A stretch of DNA of 12,482 nt from Enterocloster bolteae. Its GTDB lineage: Bacteria; Bacillota_A; Clostridia; Lachnospirales; Lachnospiraceae. Location: assembly GCA_021769025.1 (NCBI GenBank), contig JAETTS010000037.1, positions 1 to 12,482 of the forward strand. The letters run 5' to 3'. Of the stretch, positions 6,138-12,482 are shown one piece after another (position 1 is the stretch's first letter; each line of letters starts with the position of its first letter). The position numbers and the translations under genes are program-made. A model generated the notes under the pieces. It made no database searches and was not told where the DNA came from. It saw only the letters and a program-made list of their open reading frames with translations.

Positions 6138-6326
6138 TTATCCTGCATCGACATGTGTACCCGCCTTCCCGGCCGTCTTCTCTATCTTGCTGCCGCAGCA
6201 GCCACCGCAATGCTCACAACTGCAGCCACATTGAAGAGACTTTCCGTTTTTCTTATCCCGGATCATACTTCTCACAGCCAACCCCACAAGTAATATCAAC
6301 ACTGCCAATACGATAATTGTTCCCAT
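6138..6326 (-). CDS. FeoB-associated Cys-rich membrane protein
   Basis: A 62-residue protein with one N-terminal membrane helix (about 3-20), a short basic stretch (RDKKNGK), then a Cys cluster with C33, C35, C37, C40, C43 and C44, and a short tail. This matches the FeoB-associated Cys-rich family (PF12669), regularly found directly after feoB. It probably sits in the inner membrane and may bind iron or assist FeoB on the cytoplasmic side, but its biochemical role is not established. GGGAGG lies upstream of the ATG at 6326. It follows feoB by 91 bases; that gap contains TGCCG/CGGCA-type pairing but no clear terminator, so it is likely part of the feo transcript. No clear terminator follows it either. 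Confidence 0.85.
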   Translation of the reverse strand: MGTIIVLAVLILLVGLAVRSMIRDKKNGKSLQCGCSCEHCGGCCGSKIEKTAGKAGTHVDAG

Positions 6327-6417
6327 CCTTAAACCTCCCTATGTGCCACCATGCCTGCTGCCTGTAATGCCCTGCCGGCACTGGCAAGCTGCCGTCAAAA
6401 TACTTCGTCCCTTTTTG

Positions 6418-8574
6418 TCACTTAGCCCTGGCCCTGCTTCCTACATGGATGTTAAGTGTATCCCTTTCCCTGTATGGTCTGAACAGCAGATACAAAAATC
6501 CAGCCGCCAAAACAAATGCAATCACTGTTAAAATCCCAAACTTTCCATATACAATCAGGCTGCCAATCTGGTAAATACTCAGAGACACAACGTATGCCAG
6601 CAGACATTGATAACCGATTGCAAATAAGAACCACCTGGTATTGTTCATCTCACGTTTGATGGCACCCATAGCCGCAAAGCATGGAGCGCATAAAAGGTTA
6701 AATACCAGGAATGAATACCCTGCCAAAGCACCCATACAAGCTGCCAGGCTTCCCCAGATTTCCAAGCCGTCTTCCGCCACTTCTTCCATACCAAACAGAA
6801 TCCCCAGGGTTCCCACCACATTTTCTTTGGCAACCAGGCCTGTGATAGCCGCCACGACAGATCTCCAGTCGCCCCATCCAAGAGGGCGGAATATCCATGC
6901 AAATGCATTTCCGATTCCCGCCAAAATGCTGTGATCCAATTCCATAGCCTCAAGCATCTGAAAGTGTCCGTCCACCCATCCGAAGTAAGAGGTAAACCAC
7001 ACCAGAATCGTAGAGAGAAGAATAATCGTTCCCGCCTTCTTGATAAAGGACCATCCTCTCTCCCACACACTGCGTACCACGCTTCCTGTGGTAGGCATAT
7101 GGTATGCCGGAAGTTCCATGACAAAGGGAGCCGGTTCCCCGGAGAACATTTTCGTCTTCTTCAGAATAATACCAGAACAAATAATAGCAGCAATTCCCAC
7201 AAAGTAAGCGCTGGGTGCTACCCAGGAGGCTCCGCCGAAAATCGCTCCCGCAATCAGGGCAATAATAGGCAGCTTGGCACCACAGGGAATAAAGGTGGTG
7301 GTCATGATCGTCATCTTCCGGTCACGGTCATTCTCAATGGTACGGGAAGCCATAACCCCGGGAACTCCACACCCGGTTCCGATGAGCATAGGAATAAAGG
7401 ACTTGCCGGACAGGCCGAATTTTCGGAAAATGCGATCCATGATAAATGCCACCCTTGCCATATATCCGCATCCTTCCAGAAACGCCAGGAAAAGAAACAG
7501 CACCAACATTTGAGGCACAAATCCCAGAACCGCTCCCACACCAGCCACGATTCCGTCCAGAATCAGCCCCTGAAGCCAGTCGGCACAATTTAAAGCTGTC
7601 AGAACCCCTTCCACTGCTGGAGGAATGATTTCCCCAAACAGCACATCATTGGTCCAGTCTGTCACAAAGGTTCCCACTGTAGTGACAGAAACATAATATA
7701 CCAGCCACATAACTACCCCAAAGATAGGCAGAGCCAGGATACGGTTGGTAACCCACCTGTCAATTCGATCTGAGACCGTCTGCTTCCCTCCTGCCTGCTT
7801 CTTCTTATAACACGTTCCAATGATTGAAGATATGTAGACGTAACGCTCGTTGGTGATAATGCTCTCCGTGTCGTCGTCCATCTCTTTTTCTATATCGGCA
7901 ATTTCCCGGGATACATCAGGAACCATGTTTAACTGCTCTCCGATCTTGGAATCTTTCTCCAGCAGCTTGATGGCGAAGAACCGCCTCTGCTCCTCCGGCA
8001 CCTGACCCCTTAATTTATCTTCAATAGAGTCCAAAACCGCTTCTACCTGATCCCCAAAAATATGGACAGGAGCTGTAGATTTCCCTCCCTTGGCCAAGTC
8101 CACGGCTATGTCTGCTGCCTTCTGAATCCCGTCACCCTTTAACGCGGAAATCTCCACCACCTGGCAACCTAATTTCTGCGAAAGCATATCCACATAAATC
8201 TGGTCTCCGTTTTTTCTTACAAGATCCATCATGTTCACGGCCATAACCACTGGAATCCCCAGTTCCATAAGCTGTGTGGAAAGATACAGGTTTCTCTCCA
8301 GATTCGTACCATCTACAATATTTAAAATAGCATCCGGCTTTTCATTTATCAAGAAGTTTCTTGCCACTACTTCTTCCAATGTATACGGAGACAGGGAATA
8401 GATGCCAGGAAGGTCTGCGATCACAACATCCTTTCTCCCTTTTAGTTTCCCTTCCTTCTTCTCCACCGTCACCCCCGGCCAATTCCCCACAAACTGATTG
8501 GATCCAGTAAGAGCGTTAAACAGCGTGGTCTTGCCACTGTTGGGATTCCCTGCTAATGCGATTGTAAGTGCCAT
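6418..8574 (-). CDS. feoB: Ferrous iron transport protein B
   Basis: The Fe(II) permease of the Feo system, 718 residues, inner membrane. The N-terminal G domain shows G1 GNPNSGKTT (9-17), a G2 Thr (T36), G3 DLPG (54-57), G4 NMMD (114-117) and G5 SALKG (143-147), followed by the helical NFeoB domain (about 165-265). The membrane part follows with two Gate-type regions: GTGCGVPGVMASRTIEND (399-416) with C402 and CGAKLP (431-436) in the first, and LLCAPC (C629, C632) in the second. Roughly 8-10 membrane helices extend to about residue 698. The start at 8574 is preferred because AAGGAGG lies 7 bases upstream; the frame extends 7 codons further to 8595, but that ATG has no site. It is third in the order feoA, feoA, feoB, FeoB-associated protein. 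The 158-base gap before it holds its own TTAG-N6-CTAA palindrome, so it may have separate regulation. Confidence 0.97.
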   Translation of the reverse strand: MALTIALAGNPNSGKTTLFNALTGSNQFVGNWPGVTVEKKEGKLKGRKDVVIADLPGIYSLSPYTLEEVVARNFLINEKPDAILNIVDGTNLERNLYLSTQLMELGIPVVMAVNMMDLVRKNGDQIYVDMLSQKLGCQVVEISALKGDGIQKAADIAVDLAKGGKSTAPVHIFGDQVEAVLDSIEDKLRGQVPEEQRRFFAIKLLEKDSKIGEQLNMVPDVSREIADIEKEMDDDTESIITNERYVYISSIIGTCYKKKQAGGKQTVSDRIDRWVTNRILALPIFGVVMWLVYYVSVTTVGTFVTDWTNDVLFGEIIPPAVEGVLTALNCADWLQGLILDGIVAGVGAVLGFVPQMLVLFLFLAFLEGCGYMARVAFIMDRIFRKFGLSGKSFIPMLIGTGCGVPGVMASRTIENDRDRKMTIMTTTFIPCGAKLPIIALIAGAIFGGASWVAPSAYFVGIAAIICSGIILKKTKMFSGEPAPFVMELPAYHMPTTGSVVRSVWERGWSFIKKAGTIILLSTILVWFTSYFGWVDGHFQMLEAMELDHSILAGIGNAFAWIFRPLGWGDWRSVVAAITGLVAKENVVGTLGILFGMEEVAEDGLEIWGSLAACMGALAGYSFLVFNLLCAPCFAAMGAIKREMNNTRWFLFAIGYQCLLAYVVSLSIYQIGSLIVYGKFGILTVIAFVLAAGFLYLLFRPYRERDTLNIHVGSRARAK

Positions 8575-8732
8575 TGTTCTCCTCCTTGCCAGCATGTTTT
8601 CAGTTATCTTTCCTCTTTACTGACAGTACCATTTTGATTTTTTATTTCCATTTTTTATACTGAATCATTGTCTCATAACCCATTTCAATAATTAGTTTAC
8701 ACTAACCACCGTTCAAAAAATAAACGTATGCT
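8575..8732 (-). promoter_or_regulatory. Gap before feoB with a DtxR-like palindrome and possible promoter
   Basis: TTAG-TTTACA-CTAA at 8692-8705 has the same half-sites and spacing as the palindrome in the feoA promoter. On the minus strand, TAAACT occupies the same place in this palindrome as the -10 TATACT does in the feoA one, but no good -35 lies 17 bases before it. A second possible -10 (TATAAA) lies at about 8655-8660. The match to the first site makes a shared metal-dependent repressor likely. Confidence 0.5.
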
Positions 8733-8954
8733 TTACTCTACCTGAATCATATCAGCATCCGCCTTGCGAACTGACAGCTCATATCCTCTCACTGTGATCT
8801 CCACCGGGTCTCCAAGAGGTGCAACTTTTCTAACAAATACATCCACGCCCTTTGTAATCCCCATGTCCATGATCCTTCTTTTCACCGGTCCTTCACCTGT
8901 CAGTTTCACTACCTTTACAGTCTGGCCACAAGGTATTTCCTTTAATGATTTCAT
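8733..8954 (-). CDS. feoA: FeoA-domain protein (second copy in the operon)
   Basis: A 73-residue cytoplasmic SH3-like FeoA protein that assists FeoB in Fe(II) uptake. Family features include an early Leu/Gly turn (IPCGQTVKVVKL), the KRRIMDMGITKGVDV segment (26-40; usual form RRLxxLGIxxG), PLGDPVEI and RGYELSVRKADA. GGAGGAG lies 5 bases before the ATG at 8954. It is 54 bases downstream of the first feoA-type gene and 158 bases upstream of feoB. It is closer to canonical FeoA than its partner. Confidence 0.92.
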   Translation of the reverse strand: MKSLKEIPCGQTVKVVKLTGEGPVKRRIMDMGITKGVDVFVRKVAPLGDPVEITVRGYELSVRKADADMIQVE

Positions 8955-9008
8955 GACTTCTCCTCCCTGATATAATAATATGAATTGGCACGCGTCGCTG
9001 CGCGCCCT

Positions 9009-9224
9009 TTATCCTACCAGAATCTTATTTGCCAACTCTTTTCCTATGGCAACCCTGGAGTCTTTCACATTGATAATCATATTCCCGTTGGCAGCAGACA
9101 CGATGGTTACCATGGCTCCGTTTACAAATCCCAAATTCTCCAGAAACCTTCTGGTCTCTTCCCTTCCGCCAACCTTCCTCACTGTACTGGGTTGCCCTGT
9201 ATTTACCATTGACAGTGGCATCAT
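9009..9224 (-). CDS. feoA: FeoA-domain protein (first gene of the feo operon)
   Basis: A 71-residue FeoA-like protein. RRFLENLGFVNGAMV (25-39), ANGNMIINVKDSRVAIGKELANKI (45-68) match the SH3-like fold, but it is diverged from the second copy; paired FeoA proteins of this sort are common in Clostridia and may form a heteromeric partner for FeoB. AAGGAG lies 6 bases before the ATG at 9224; a second ATG follows immediately and either could be used. It is directly downstream of a strong promoter with an overlapping palindromic operator. Confidence 0.9.
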   Translation of the reverse strand: MMPLSMVNTGQPSTVRKVGGREETRRFLENLGFVNGAMVTIVSAANGNMIINVKDSRVAIGKELANKILVG

Positions 9225-9273
9225 TCTTCACTCCTTCCCTTAAATTATGGCGTTTTTTATCAGTTATTCATCA

Positions 9274-9299
9274 CTAACCATATGTTAGTATATTCTAAC
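9274..9299. promoter_or_regulatory. Three-half-site operator over the feo promoter, DtxR-like
   Basis: Half-sites alternate CTAAC (9274-9278), GTTAG (9284-9288), CTAAC (9295-9299), giving two overlapping palindromes with 5- and 6-base centres. They cover the -10 and the start point, as expected for an iron-activated repressor. TTAG-N6-CTAA resembles DtxR/IdeR-type sites more than a Fur box. The regulator gene is not in the window. Confidence 0.6.
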
Positions 9300-9315
9300 T
9301 TCCTGTTTTTGTCAA
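9287..9315 (-). promoter_or_regulatory. Consensus sigma-A promoter of the feo operon
   Basis: Minus-strand TTGACA (9310-9315) and TATACT (9287-9292) are separated by 17 bases. Transcription should start at about 9280, leaving a leader of roughly 55 bases before the first feoA. Confidence 0.8.
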
Positions 9316-9362
9316 TATGAATAATTAATACTTTTTCTCAATAAGATAAGGTGGTAAAGCCG

Positions 9363-10982
9363 CTACAGCTCCACCACCCTGGTTGCCACCTTCTCCCGGA
9401 ATCTGGCATCATGCTCCACAAACAACATGGTGGGCTGATACTCCGCCAGCAGTTTTTCAATCTGCATCCGTGAAAAAACATCAATATAATTAAGAGGTTC
9501 ATCCCACACATACAGATGGGCGGGTGTCATAAGGCTTGCCGCCAGAAGGATCTTCTTTTTCTGCCCCTCCGAATACTCCTCCATGTTCTTTGCAAACTGT
9601 ATCCGATCCATGTCAAGCTGCCGCAGTATGGCACAGAACAGGCTTTCATCCAGCCCTCTCTCCATACAGAACCGGGAGATTCCTCCTTTCAGCGTGGAAG
9701 TGTCCTGGCTTACGTAGGAAACCACCAGGCCGGAAGCCGTCTGGCAGACTCCTGTTTCACAGACTCCCGTTTCCCCCACTTTTACTTCCATTGCTTCTGT
9801 TTCGTCTGCCTTTGTTCCCCCCATTTCCATCCCGCTATCTTTCCATCCCGGCCCACCTTCTGTCCACCCCCCGGTCTTTTTCAAAATCATTTTCAAAAGC
9901 GTAGATTTCCCACACCCGTTTTCTCCATGGAGAACCACCCGCTCTCCTTTCTCCACGGAAAATGTGACCCCGGAAAACACCGGCTCTTTTGCGCCCTCAT
10001 ACCGTACAGAATAGTCCTCTACTTTCACCAACACCTTTTTATAATGCTCCATAGGCATAATCTTTAAGTCCACCGGCTGCACCAGATCCACTAAAAGCCC
10101 TACCTTCTCCTCAATCTCCCGGTTGATCCGCTTTTCCATCTGCTTTACCCGGCTCTGCATCTTCTTGGTCTTTGAACCGATATACGCCCGCATCCCCACG
10201 GCCCGTTCATGCTCGTTGACAGCCGCCTTTCGGTAGAATCCGATCTTGGTCTGCTCACTCTTATCCGCCCACTGCCCGGTTCTGGCAACCGATTTTCTCA
10301 ATTTCACGATTTCCTTTATATGCTTCTCATTCTCTCCCACCGCAAACTGATCCTTCCGGCTTTTATTCTCCCACCAGCTGGAAAAATTCCCGCTCTGCAC
10401 CTCTATACTCTGCCGGTTTAACACCAGCACATGGTCGATGCAGGCATCCAGAAGCTCCCTGTCATGGGAGACAAGAATAAACCCTTTTTTTGATGCCAGG
10501 TACTGCTTCACATTCTCCCTGGACTCCTGATCCAGATGATTGGTAGGCTCGTCAATCAGAAGAAAATCATTCTCCCCTGAGAACAGAACCGCCAGCATAA
10601 TCTTTGTCCTCTCACCGGGACTCAAAGTCTGAAACGGCCTGTACAGGACCTCTGCATCCTGCCTTAACTCCTCCAATTCACACAGCACTCTCCACAGTTC
10701 ACACCCTGCCTTCCATTCCTCCAGAAATTCCGCTGCCGGCAGGCTCCTCTGCCTCTCCATAATTGGATACGGGAAATAATCAAACACTACAGAGGCATGG
10801 ATACTGCCCTCATATTCATAGTTTCCCAGCAGGAGATTCAAAAATGTCGTCTTCCCCTTTCCGTTCCGCCCGATAAAACCCAGCTTCCAATTGGTATCAA
10901 TGGAAAATGAGATGTCCTCAAATATATTGTCAAAGCTTCCCTCATAACAAAAAGTCAAATTATTTACACGGATTTGTGACAT
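9363..10982 (-). CDS. ABC-F ATPase, Lsa-like (putative ribosomal protection protein)
   Basis: A 539-residue soluble ABC-F protein with two nucleotide-binding domains and no membrane segment. NBD1: Walker A GRNGKGKTT (38-46), signature LSPGE (120-124), Walker B LLIDEPTNHLD (141-151), H-loop H173. The linker (about 205-300) is charged and helical, as in ribosome-probing ABC-F proteins. NBD2: Walker A GENGCGKST (353-361), Q-loop near 426, signature YSEGQ (470-474), Walker B VWDEPLNYID (492-501), H524. The overall pattern, including WDEPLNYIDVFSRMQIE, is close to the Lsa group, whose known members protect ribosomes from lincosamides, streptogramin A and pleuromutilins. Whether this one does is inference. 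An unusual insertion of about 48 residues (371-418) follows NBD2's Walker A. The start at 10982 has GGGAGG 9 bases upstream; the frame opens to 11147 but that extension has no site and no family similarity. No terminator is seen before the feo promoter 139 bases on. Confidence 0.85.
   Translation of the reverse strand: MSQIRVNNLTFCYEGSFDNIFEDISFSIDTNWKLGFIGRNGKGKTTFLNLLLGNYEYEGSIHASVVFDYFPYPIMERQRSLPAAEFLEEWKAGCELWRVLCELEELRQDAEVLYRPFQTLSPGERTKIMLAVLFSGENDFLLIDEPTNHLDQESRENVKQYLASKKGFILVSHDRELLDACIDHVLVLNRQSIEVQSGNFSSWWENKSRKDQFAVGENEKHIKEIVKLRKSVARTGQWADKSEQTKIGFYRKAAVNEHERAVGMRAYIGSKTKKMQSRVKQMEKRINREIEEKVGLLVDLVQPVDLKIMPMEHYKKVLVKVEDYSVRYEGAKEPVFSGVTFSVEKGERVVLHGENGCGKSTLLKMILKKTGGWTEGGPGWKDSGMEMGGTKADETEAMEVKVGETGVCETGVCQTASGLVVSYVSQDTSTLKGGISRFCMERGLDESLFCAILRQLDMDRIQFAKNMEEYSEGQKKKILLAASLMTPAHLYVWDEPLNYIDVFSRMQIEKLLAEYQPTMLFVEHDARFREKVATRVVEL
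9729..9872 (-). repeat. Low-complexity insertion in ABC-F NBD2 with a 15-base tandem duplication
   Basis: Codons 371-418 encode a Gly/Glu/Thr/Met-rich loop between Walker A and the Q-loop, where family members normally have only a few residues before the strand. Near its end ETGVC is followed directly by ETGVC and then QTA, from a 15-base tandem DNA repeat. This suggests growth by slippage. Confidence 0.6.
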
Positions 10983-11131
10983 AAAGCAATTCCTCCCTTC
11001 TGATTCCTGAATAAAAACAGGAACCGTCCGTCGCCAAACAGTTCCATTACATACCATAACCATATTCTCCAGAATACCAGAAGCCAGCCGTTCTTTCAGA
11101 CACACAAAAAGAGAGGTTATGAGAACATAAT

Positions 11132-11224
11132 CTACTTTTGGCAACATGATAAGACAGCATTACAACCACAGCCACCGCATCCTTTTCCGCCACGGCCAGC
11201 TATCACACTGTCAACTGATTTCAT
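11132..11224 (-). CDS. Small Gly/Cys-rich peptide (30 residues) in the ABC-F leader
   Basis: The frame reads MKSVDSVIAGRGGK, then GCGGCGC, NAVLSCCQK and stop. It has five Cys in 13 residues (CxxCxC and CC), which suggests metal or disulfide chemistry or a modified peptide. It has no ribosome binding site of its own. The only good one (AGGGG, 7 bases before an ATG at 11251) serves an in-frame ATG nine codons upstream, and that frame meets TAG at codon 4. The peptide may be reached by re-initiation after the tiny ORF, or the whole 39-codon gene may be broken by a nonsense change (CAG to TAG would do it). No peptide-modifying enzyme is nearby. Unrecognised; it could also be a chance frame in a leader RNA. 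Confidence 0.35.
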   Translation of the reverse strand: MKSVDSVIAGRGGKGCGGCGCNAVLSCCQK

Positions 11225-11239
11225 GCAAACAAAAGTAAA

Positions 11240-11251
11240 CTATTTTCTCAT
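11240..11251 (-). CDS. Three-codon leader ORF (Met-Arg-Lys) or start of an interrupted gene
   Basis: ATG AGA AAA TAG follows a good ribosome binding site (GAGAGGGG, 7 bases away). It is in the same frame as the Cys-rich peptide, 15 bases before that peptide's ATG. It may be a minimal leader peptide that stalls ribosomes, or the first codons of a gene with a nonsense mutation. Confidence 0.35.
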   Translation of the reverse strand: MRK

Positions 11252-11281
11252 CCTTTCACCCCTCTCGCTCAAACTGGAATT

Positions 11282-11310
11282 ATTCTAGCACACCGGATTC
11301 GGTATGTCAA
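11282..11310 (-). promoter_or_regulatory. Consensus sigma-A promoter of the ABC-F transcript
   Basis: Minus-strand TTGACA (11305-11310) and TAGAAT (11282-11287) are 17 bases apart. The spacer contains CCGAATCCGG, whose CCG/CGG ends form a short inverted repeat. It is divergent from the promoter at 11364-11392, with 53 bases between the two -35 elements. Confidence 0.8.
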
Positions 11311-11363
11311 ATTATTTTTTACCCCATAACCTTCCAAAAACCTTGCAAAATGTTACTTATTTA

Positions 11364-11392
11364 TTGACGTGATTGGGGGTATATGGTATTAT
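11364..11392 (+). promoter_or_regulatory. Sigma-A promoter of the GAF-domain gene
   Basis: TTGACG (11364-11369) and TATTAT (11387-11392) are 17 bases apart. Transcription would begin near 11399. Confidence 0.75.
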
Positions 11393-11398
11393 GACAAC

Positions 11399-11544
11399 GA
11401 TTTTTCTGAACCTTGCAGCAAAGCTGCAGGAACGAAGCGGAACAATTACCAATATTCCAAAGCAAAGCTTTCCCGCAGGGAATCTTTCTATACTGGATCT
11501 GCGGCTGCTTTGTCCAGAACATGGTCAATAGGGAGGATGGGTAT
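11399..11544 (+). promoter_or_regulatory. Structured 5' leader of the GAF-domain gene
   Basis: About 146 bases. Two hairpins share the core GCAAAGC with an AAA loop: 11412-11430 (8 pairs, one G-U, around TGCAGC/GCTGCA) and 11459-11471 (AAAGC/GCTTT). The second can be extended from outside by ATTCC (11454-11458) with GGAAT (11479-11483). A later GCTTTG (11507-11512) could pair with CAAAGC (11458-11463) and open the second hairpin. No known riboswitch class was recognised. Confidence 0.4.
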
Positions 11545-12482
11545 ATGGGGTATTCAGATGGATTGTTTGGACGATCCGGAGAAGGCGTTTGGGCTGCCAA
11601 GGCCAGCCAGCAACACAATGATATTCAAAGTGTTCAGAATTTGGAGGCTGTCATCAATGAAGGCCTTCGTGCTTCCCTGCTGGAGGAAACTCCGGATGAT
11701 TCACTGGATGTGTTGTTGGAGCATCTGGGAAAAGCGCTGAACGGGGAGCGAACCTATATTTTTGAGCAAAATGAAACTGGCTGCGACGACAACACTTACG
11801 AGTGGGTGGCTGACGGGGTGGAGCCGGAAAAGGAAAACCTTCAAAATGTTCCGCCAGAGGTGTGTGCCAGCTGGTATCGGAATTTCAATATCGGCAAACA
11901 TATTATCATTGAGAATCTGGAACATATCCGGGAGTCAGAGCCCCTCCAGTATGAGAACCTGAAGCGGCAGGGCATCCATTCCCTTGTGGTGGTTCCCCTT
12001 TATGATGGCAAACGGATCATCGGCTTTTACGGTGTGGACAATCCCCCTGTGAAGTCGCTGGAGTACGCGTCGAATATGCTCCAGACAGCGGCATATTTTA
12101 TTGTATCATCCTTAAAGCGGCGCAACTTGTTTCGGGAACTTCAAAAGCGAAGCTATAATGTTCTCCACGCCCTCAGTGTGGACTACTTAGGCATCTATCA
12201 GGTAAACCTGGACACAGGCGAATGTCAGGTTTATCGAAGCAGCAAACATATGAAGCTAGATTGGGCCGCCCATTTTAAGGACGGCTATCAGGCAGCTATG
12301 GAGCGATATATTTCCAAGTGCGTGGTTCCCCAGGATCAGGAACGCCTTCGGGCTATGACGAAGAAAGACTATGTGCTGGCTCAGCTTAAAACAGAAAAAA
12401 AATTTTCTGTCCGGTACCAGGTAAAGGACAACTTCTCAGGACTGAAATACCTGGAAATGCATTTTTCTTCTACCGGGAATAC
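11545..12482 (+). CDS. GAF/PAS-like sensory signalling protein (partial, C-terminus outside the window)
   Basis: The frame is open from ATG 11545 to the window end (312 complete codons). GGGAGG at 11531-11536 lies 8 bases before the start. An in-frame ATG at 11521 lacks a site. Residues about 50-195 form a GAF-like domain: ERTYIFEQ (68-75), EWVADGVEPE (86-95), then a segment ending QGIHSLVVVPL (142-152) and IIGFYGVDNPP (158-168), a pattern common in Lachnospiraceae sensor proteins. Residues about 205-310 start with ALSVDYLGIYQVNLDTG, typical of a PAS-like domain. No signal peptide or membrane helix is seen, so it is cytoplasmic. The output domain is cut off; in similar proteins it is usually a GGDEF diguanylate cyclase or a hybrid histidine kinase. 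It is transcribed divergently from the ABC-F gene. Confidence 0.75.
   Translation, partial: MGYSDGLFGRSGEGVWAAKASQQHNDIQSVQNLEAVINEGLRASLLEETPDDSLDVLLEHLGKALNGERTYIFEQNETGCDDNTYEWVADGVEPEKENLQNVPPEVCASWYRNFNIGKHIIIENLEHIRESEPLQYENLKRQGIHSLVVVPLYDGKRIIGFYGVDNPPVKSLEYASNMLQTAAYFIVSSLKRRNLFRELQKRSYNVLHALSVDYLGIYQVNLDTGECQVYRSSKHMKLDWAAHFKDGYQAAMERYISKCVVPQDQERLRAMTKKDYVLAQLKTEKKFSVRYQVKDNFSGLKYLEMHFSSTGN

Larger units (their letters stand above)
10983..11275 (-). promoter_or_regulatory. Long leader of the ABC-F gene with alternative hairpins
   Basis: From the promoter at 11282-11310 the leader is about 290 bases. Near its 3' end (minus strand) TTCCTG (plus 11018-11023) can pair with the downstream CAGGAA (plus 11004-11009), a 6-bp stem lying just before the ribosome binding site, or its GTTCC part can pair with an upstream GGAAC (plus 11041-11045). 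The two pairings exclude each other, as in attenuators. With the short reading frames at 11240-11251 and 11132-11224, this resembles antibiotic-responsive leaders known for other ABC-F genes. No T-run follows the last stem, so control would act on translation. Confidence 0.45.

Noticed and set aside
8575..8595. Seven-codon upstream start for FeoB
   Set aside because: AAGGAGG lies between the two ATGs and serves the one at 8574; FeoB normally begins just before the G1 motif.
10983..11147. 55-residue N-terminal extension of the ABC-F protein
   Set aside because: No ribosome binding site at 11147, no family similarity, and a good site precedes the ATG at 10982.
11391..11531. 46-codon frame starting at the promoter's -10
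   Set aside because: Its ATG overlaps the -10 hexamer, so the transcript from that promoter cannot include it; no ribosome binding site.
11399..11544. c-di-GMP-I (GEMM) riboswitch
   Set aside because: GCAAAGC strings are present, but the conserved flanking helices and tetraloop receptor arrangement are not seen.
11369..11740. 123-codon plus-strand frame before the GAF gene
   Set aside because: No ribosome binding site, composition is not protein-like, and it overlaps the GAF gene in another frame.

Overview
The window looks like chromosomal DNA of an anaerobic Firmicute, most likely a Lachnospiraceae or related Clostridium cluster XIVa gut bacterium. This is inferred from strong AAGGAGG-type ribosome binding sites, near-consensus sigma-A promoters, moderate G+C, and the gene set: FeoA/FeoA/FeoB with the small Cys-rich FeoB-associated protein, a PsiE-like protein, an Lsa-like ABC-F protein, a GAF-domain signalling protein, and a fragment of the 'AAA-ATPase-like' family that is abundant in these genomes. 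No database search was possible. No tRNA, rRNA, CRISPR array, insertion sequence or phage gene was recognised.

Layout. (1) Positions 1-3501, minus strand: an M42-family metallopeptidase, preceded by a two-gene operon of G3E/COG0523-type P-loop proteins. The first of these is a putative metal chaperone with four tandem His/Cys-rich repeats. The second is a divergent P-loop protein with a C-terminal domain like that of YcgQ/TIGR03943 (DUF1980). Four TGCCRCT repeats lie directly upstream of the operon's promoter. (2) Positions 3695-4944, plus strand: an unrecognised 208-residue protein, then an intergenic stretch with its own promoter-like and terminator-like elements (a possible small RNA). (3) Positions 4945-6109: a PsiE-like membrane protein convergent with a small cupin, and the N-terminal stub of an AAA-ATPase-like gene. 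(4) Positions 6138-9315, minus strand: a ferrous-iron uptake locus (feoA, feoA, feoB, FeoB-associated protein). Two TTAG-N6-CTAA palindromes, one before the first feoA and one before feoB, suggest control by a DtxR-type metalloregulator. (5) Positions 9363-11310, minus strand: an Lsa-like ABC-F ATPase behind a leader of about 290 nt. The leader contains a well-placed start codon interrupted by TAG after three codons, an in-frame 30-residue Gly/Cys-rich peptide, and mutually exclusive hairpins. (6) Positions 11364-12482, plus strand: a divergent promoter, a structured leader of about 146 nt, and the start of a GAF/PAS-like signalling protein that runs off the window.

Transition-metal handling recurs through the region: the G3E chaperone, the feo locus, a metallopeptidase and a Cys-rich peptide. 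The best candidates for something undescribed are the His/Cys-repeat G3E protein paired with the G3E-DUF1980 fusion under the repeat operator, the interrupted Cys-rich peptide in the ABC-F leader, and the twin-hairpin leader of the GAF protein.
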